A stretch of 64,000 bases of DNA from an uncultured Eggerthellaceae bacterium. Lineage in GTDB: Bacteria; Actinomycetota; Coriobacteriia; Coriobacteriales; Eggerthellaceae. The stretch spans positions 1-64,000 of the forward strand of contig CAJURX010000009.1 of assembly GCA_910589125.1 (NCBI GenBank), given 5' to 3'. The translations under genes and the position numbers were made by a program. The notes below the pieces were generated by a model. It saw only the letters and a program-made list of their open reading frames with translations, was not told the DNA's origin and ran no database searches. Position 1 is the stretch's first letter; every line of letters starts with the position of its first letter. Shown piece by piece: positions 63,942 to 64,000 of the stretch.

Positions 63942-64000
63942 CTAGCCGAAGAGGCGCTGCCAGAAGGTCTGCTTCTTCGGCAAGACGATGGGCTGCTGCT
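63942..64000 (-). CDS. C-terminal fragment of an unidentified protein
   Basis: The minus strand from the window edge is open for 18 codons and ends with QTFWQRLFG and TAG. The Trp/Phe-rich basic end looks like a true C-terminus, and a strong hairpin follows. The upstream neighbour of metG in related bacteria can be ricT/yaaT (PSP1) or rsmI, but the fragment is too short to choose. Confidence 0.45.
   Translation of the reverse strand, partial: QQPIVLPKKQTFWQRLFG

Overview
The window is about 64 kb of GC-rich bacterial chromosome, densely packed with about 47 protein genes, most of them on the minus strand. Gene content (a 1562-residue fused 2-hydroxyacyl-CoA dehydratase activase-type protein, UPF0210, Ltp-repeat surface protein, variant sortase signal of the LSxTG type, high-GC coding with frequent GTG/TTG starts, leaderless promoters) suggests an anaerobic, Gram-positive actinomycete of the class Coriobacteriia. 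This placement is inference; no rRNA or tRNA gene was found to confirm it.

Layout from left to right. 1-359: non-coding. 360-5297: cca, a LysR regulator divergent from an arylamine N-acetyltransferase, a membrane protein and a phosphodiesterase. 5395-19478 (minus): one long biosynthetic block, read right to left as alaS-ruvX-mltG-yqeG-aroE, then aroC-aroK-aroB-aroQ-pepP-ribD, then ribE-ribBA-ogt. Five shikimate-pathway genes and three riboflavin genes sit here with overlaps or gaps of a few bases; ribH is not in the window. 19642-22621: accessory patch with a zinc-ribbon/Ltp surface protein, a 92-bp nested inverted repeat and an Rpn-type PD-(D/E)XK nuclease. 22652-29921 (minus): AI-2E-family transporter with a coiled-coil partner, then eno-moeA-moaB-alr-udg.

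30080-36625 (minus) is the most unusual part. A 1886-residue secreted protein carries a dockerin-like repeat pair, FN3 and discoidin-like domains and an M60-type HExxH metallopeptidase centre. It is followed 33 bases later by a small secreted protein with a cohesin-like domain and an LSRTG-type cell-wall sorting tail. Together they look like a self-contained, wall-docked glycoprotein-cleaving module.

36904-48297 holds the large activase protein, rlmD, a MATE exporter, a UPF0210 protein, a WalJ-like metallo-hydrolase and a uracil permease. 48405-59095 (minus) is the division and cell wall cluster mraZ-rsmH-ftsL-ftsI-murE-murF-mraY-murD-ftsW, driven by a recognisable promoter overlapped by three 10-bp-spaced MraZ boxes. 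It stops after ftsW: murG, murC, ftsQ and ftsZ are not here. 59533-64000 (minus): rsmA, an iron-sulfur-flavoprotein-like reductase, tatD, metG and the 3' end of one more gene.
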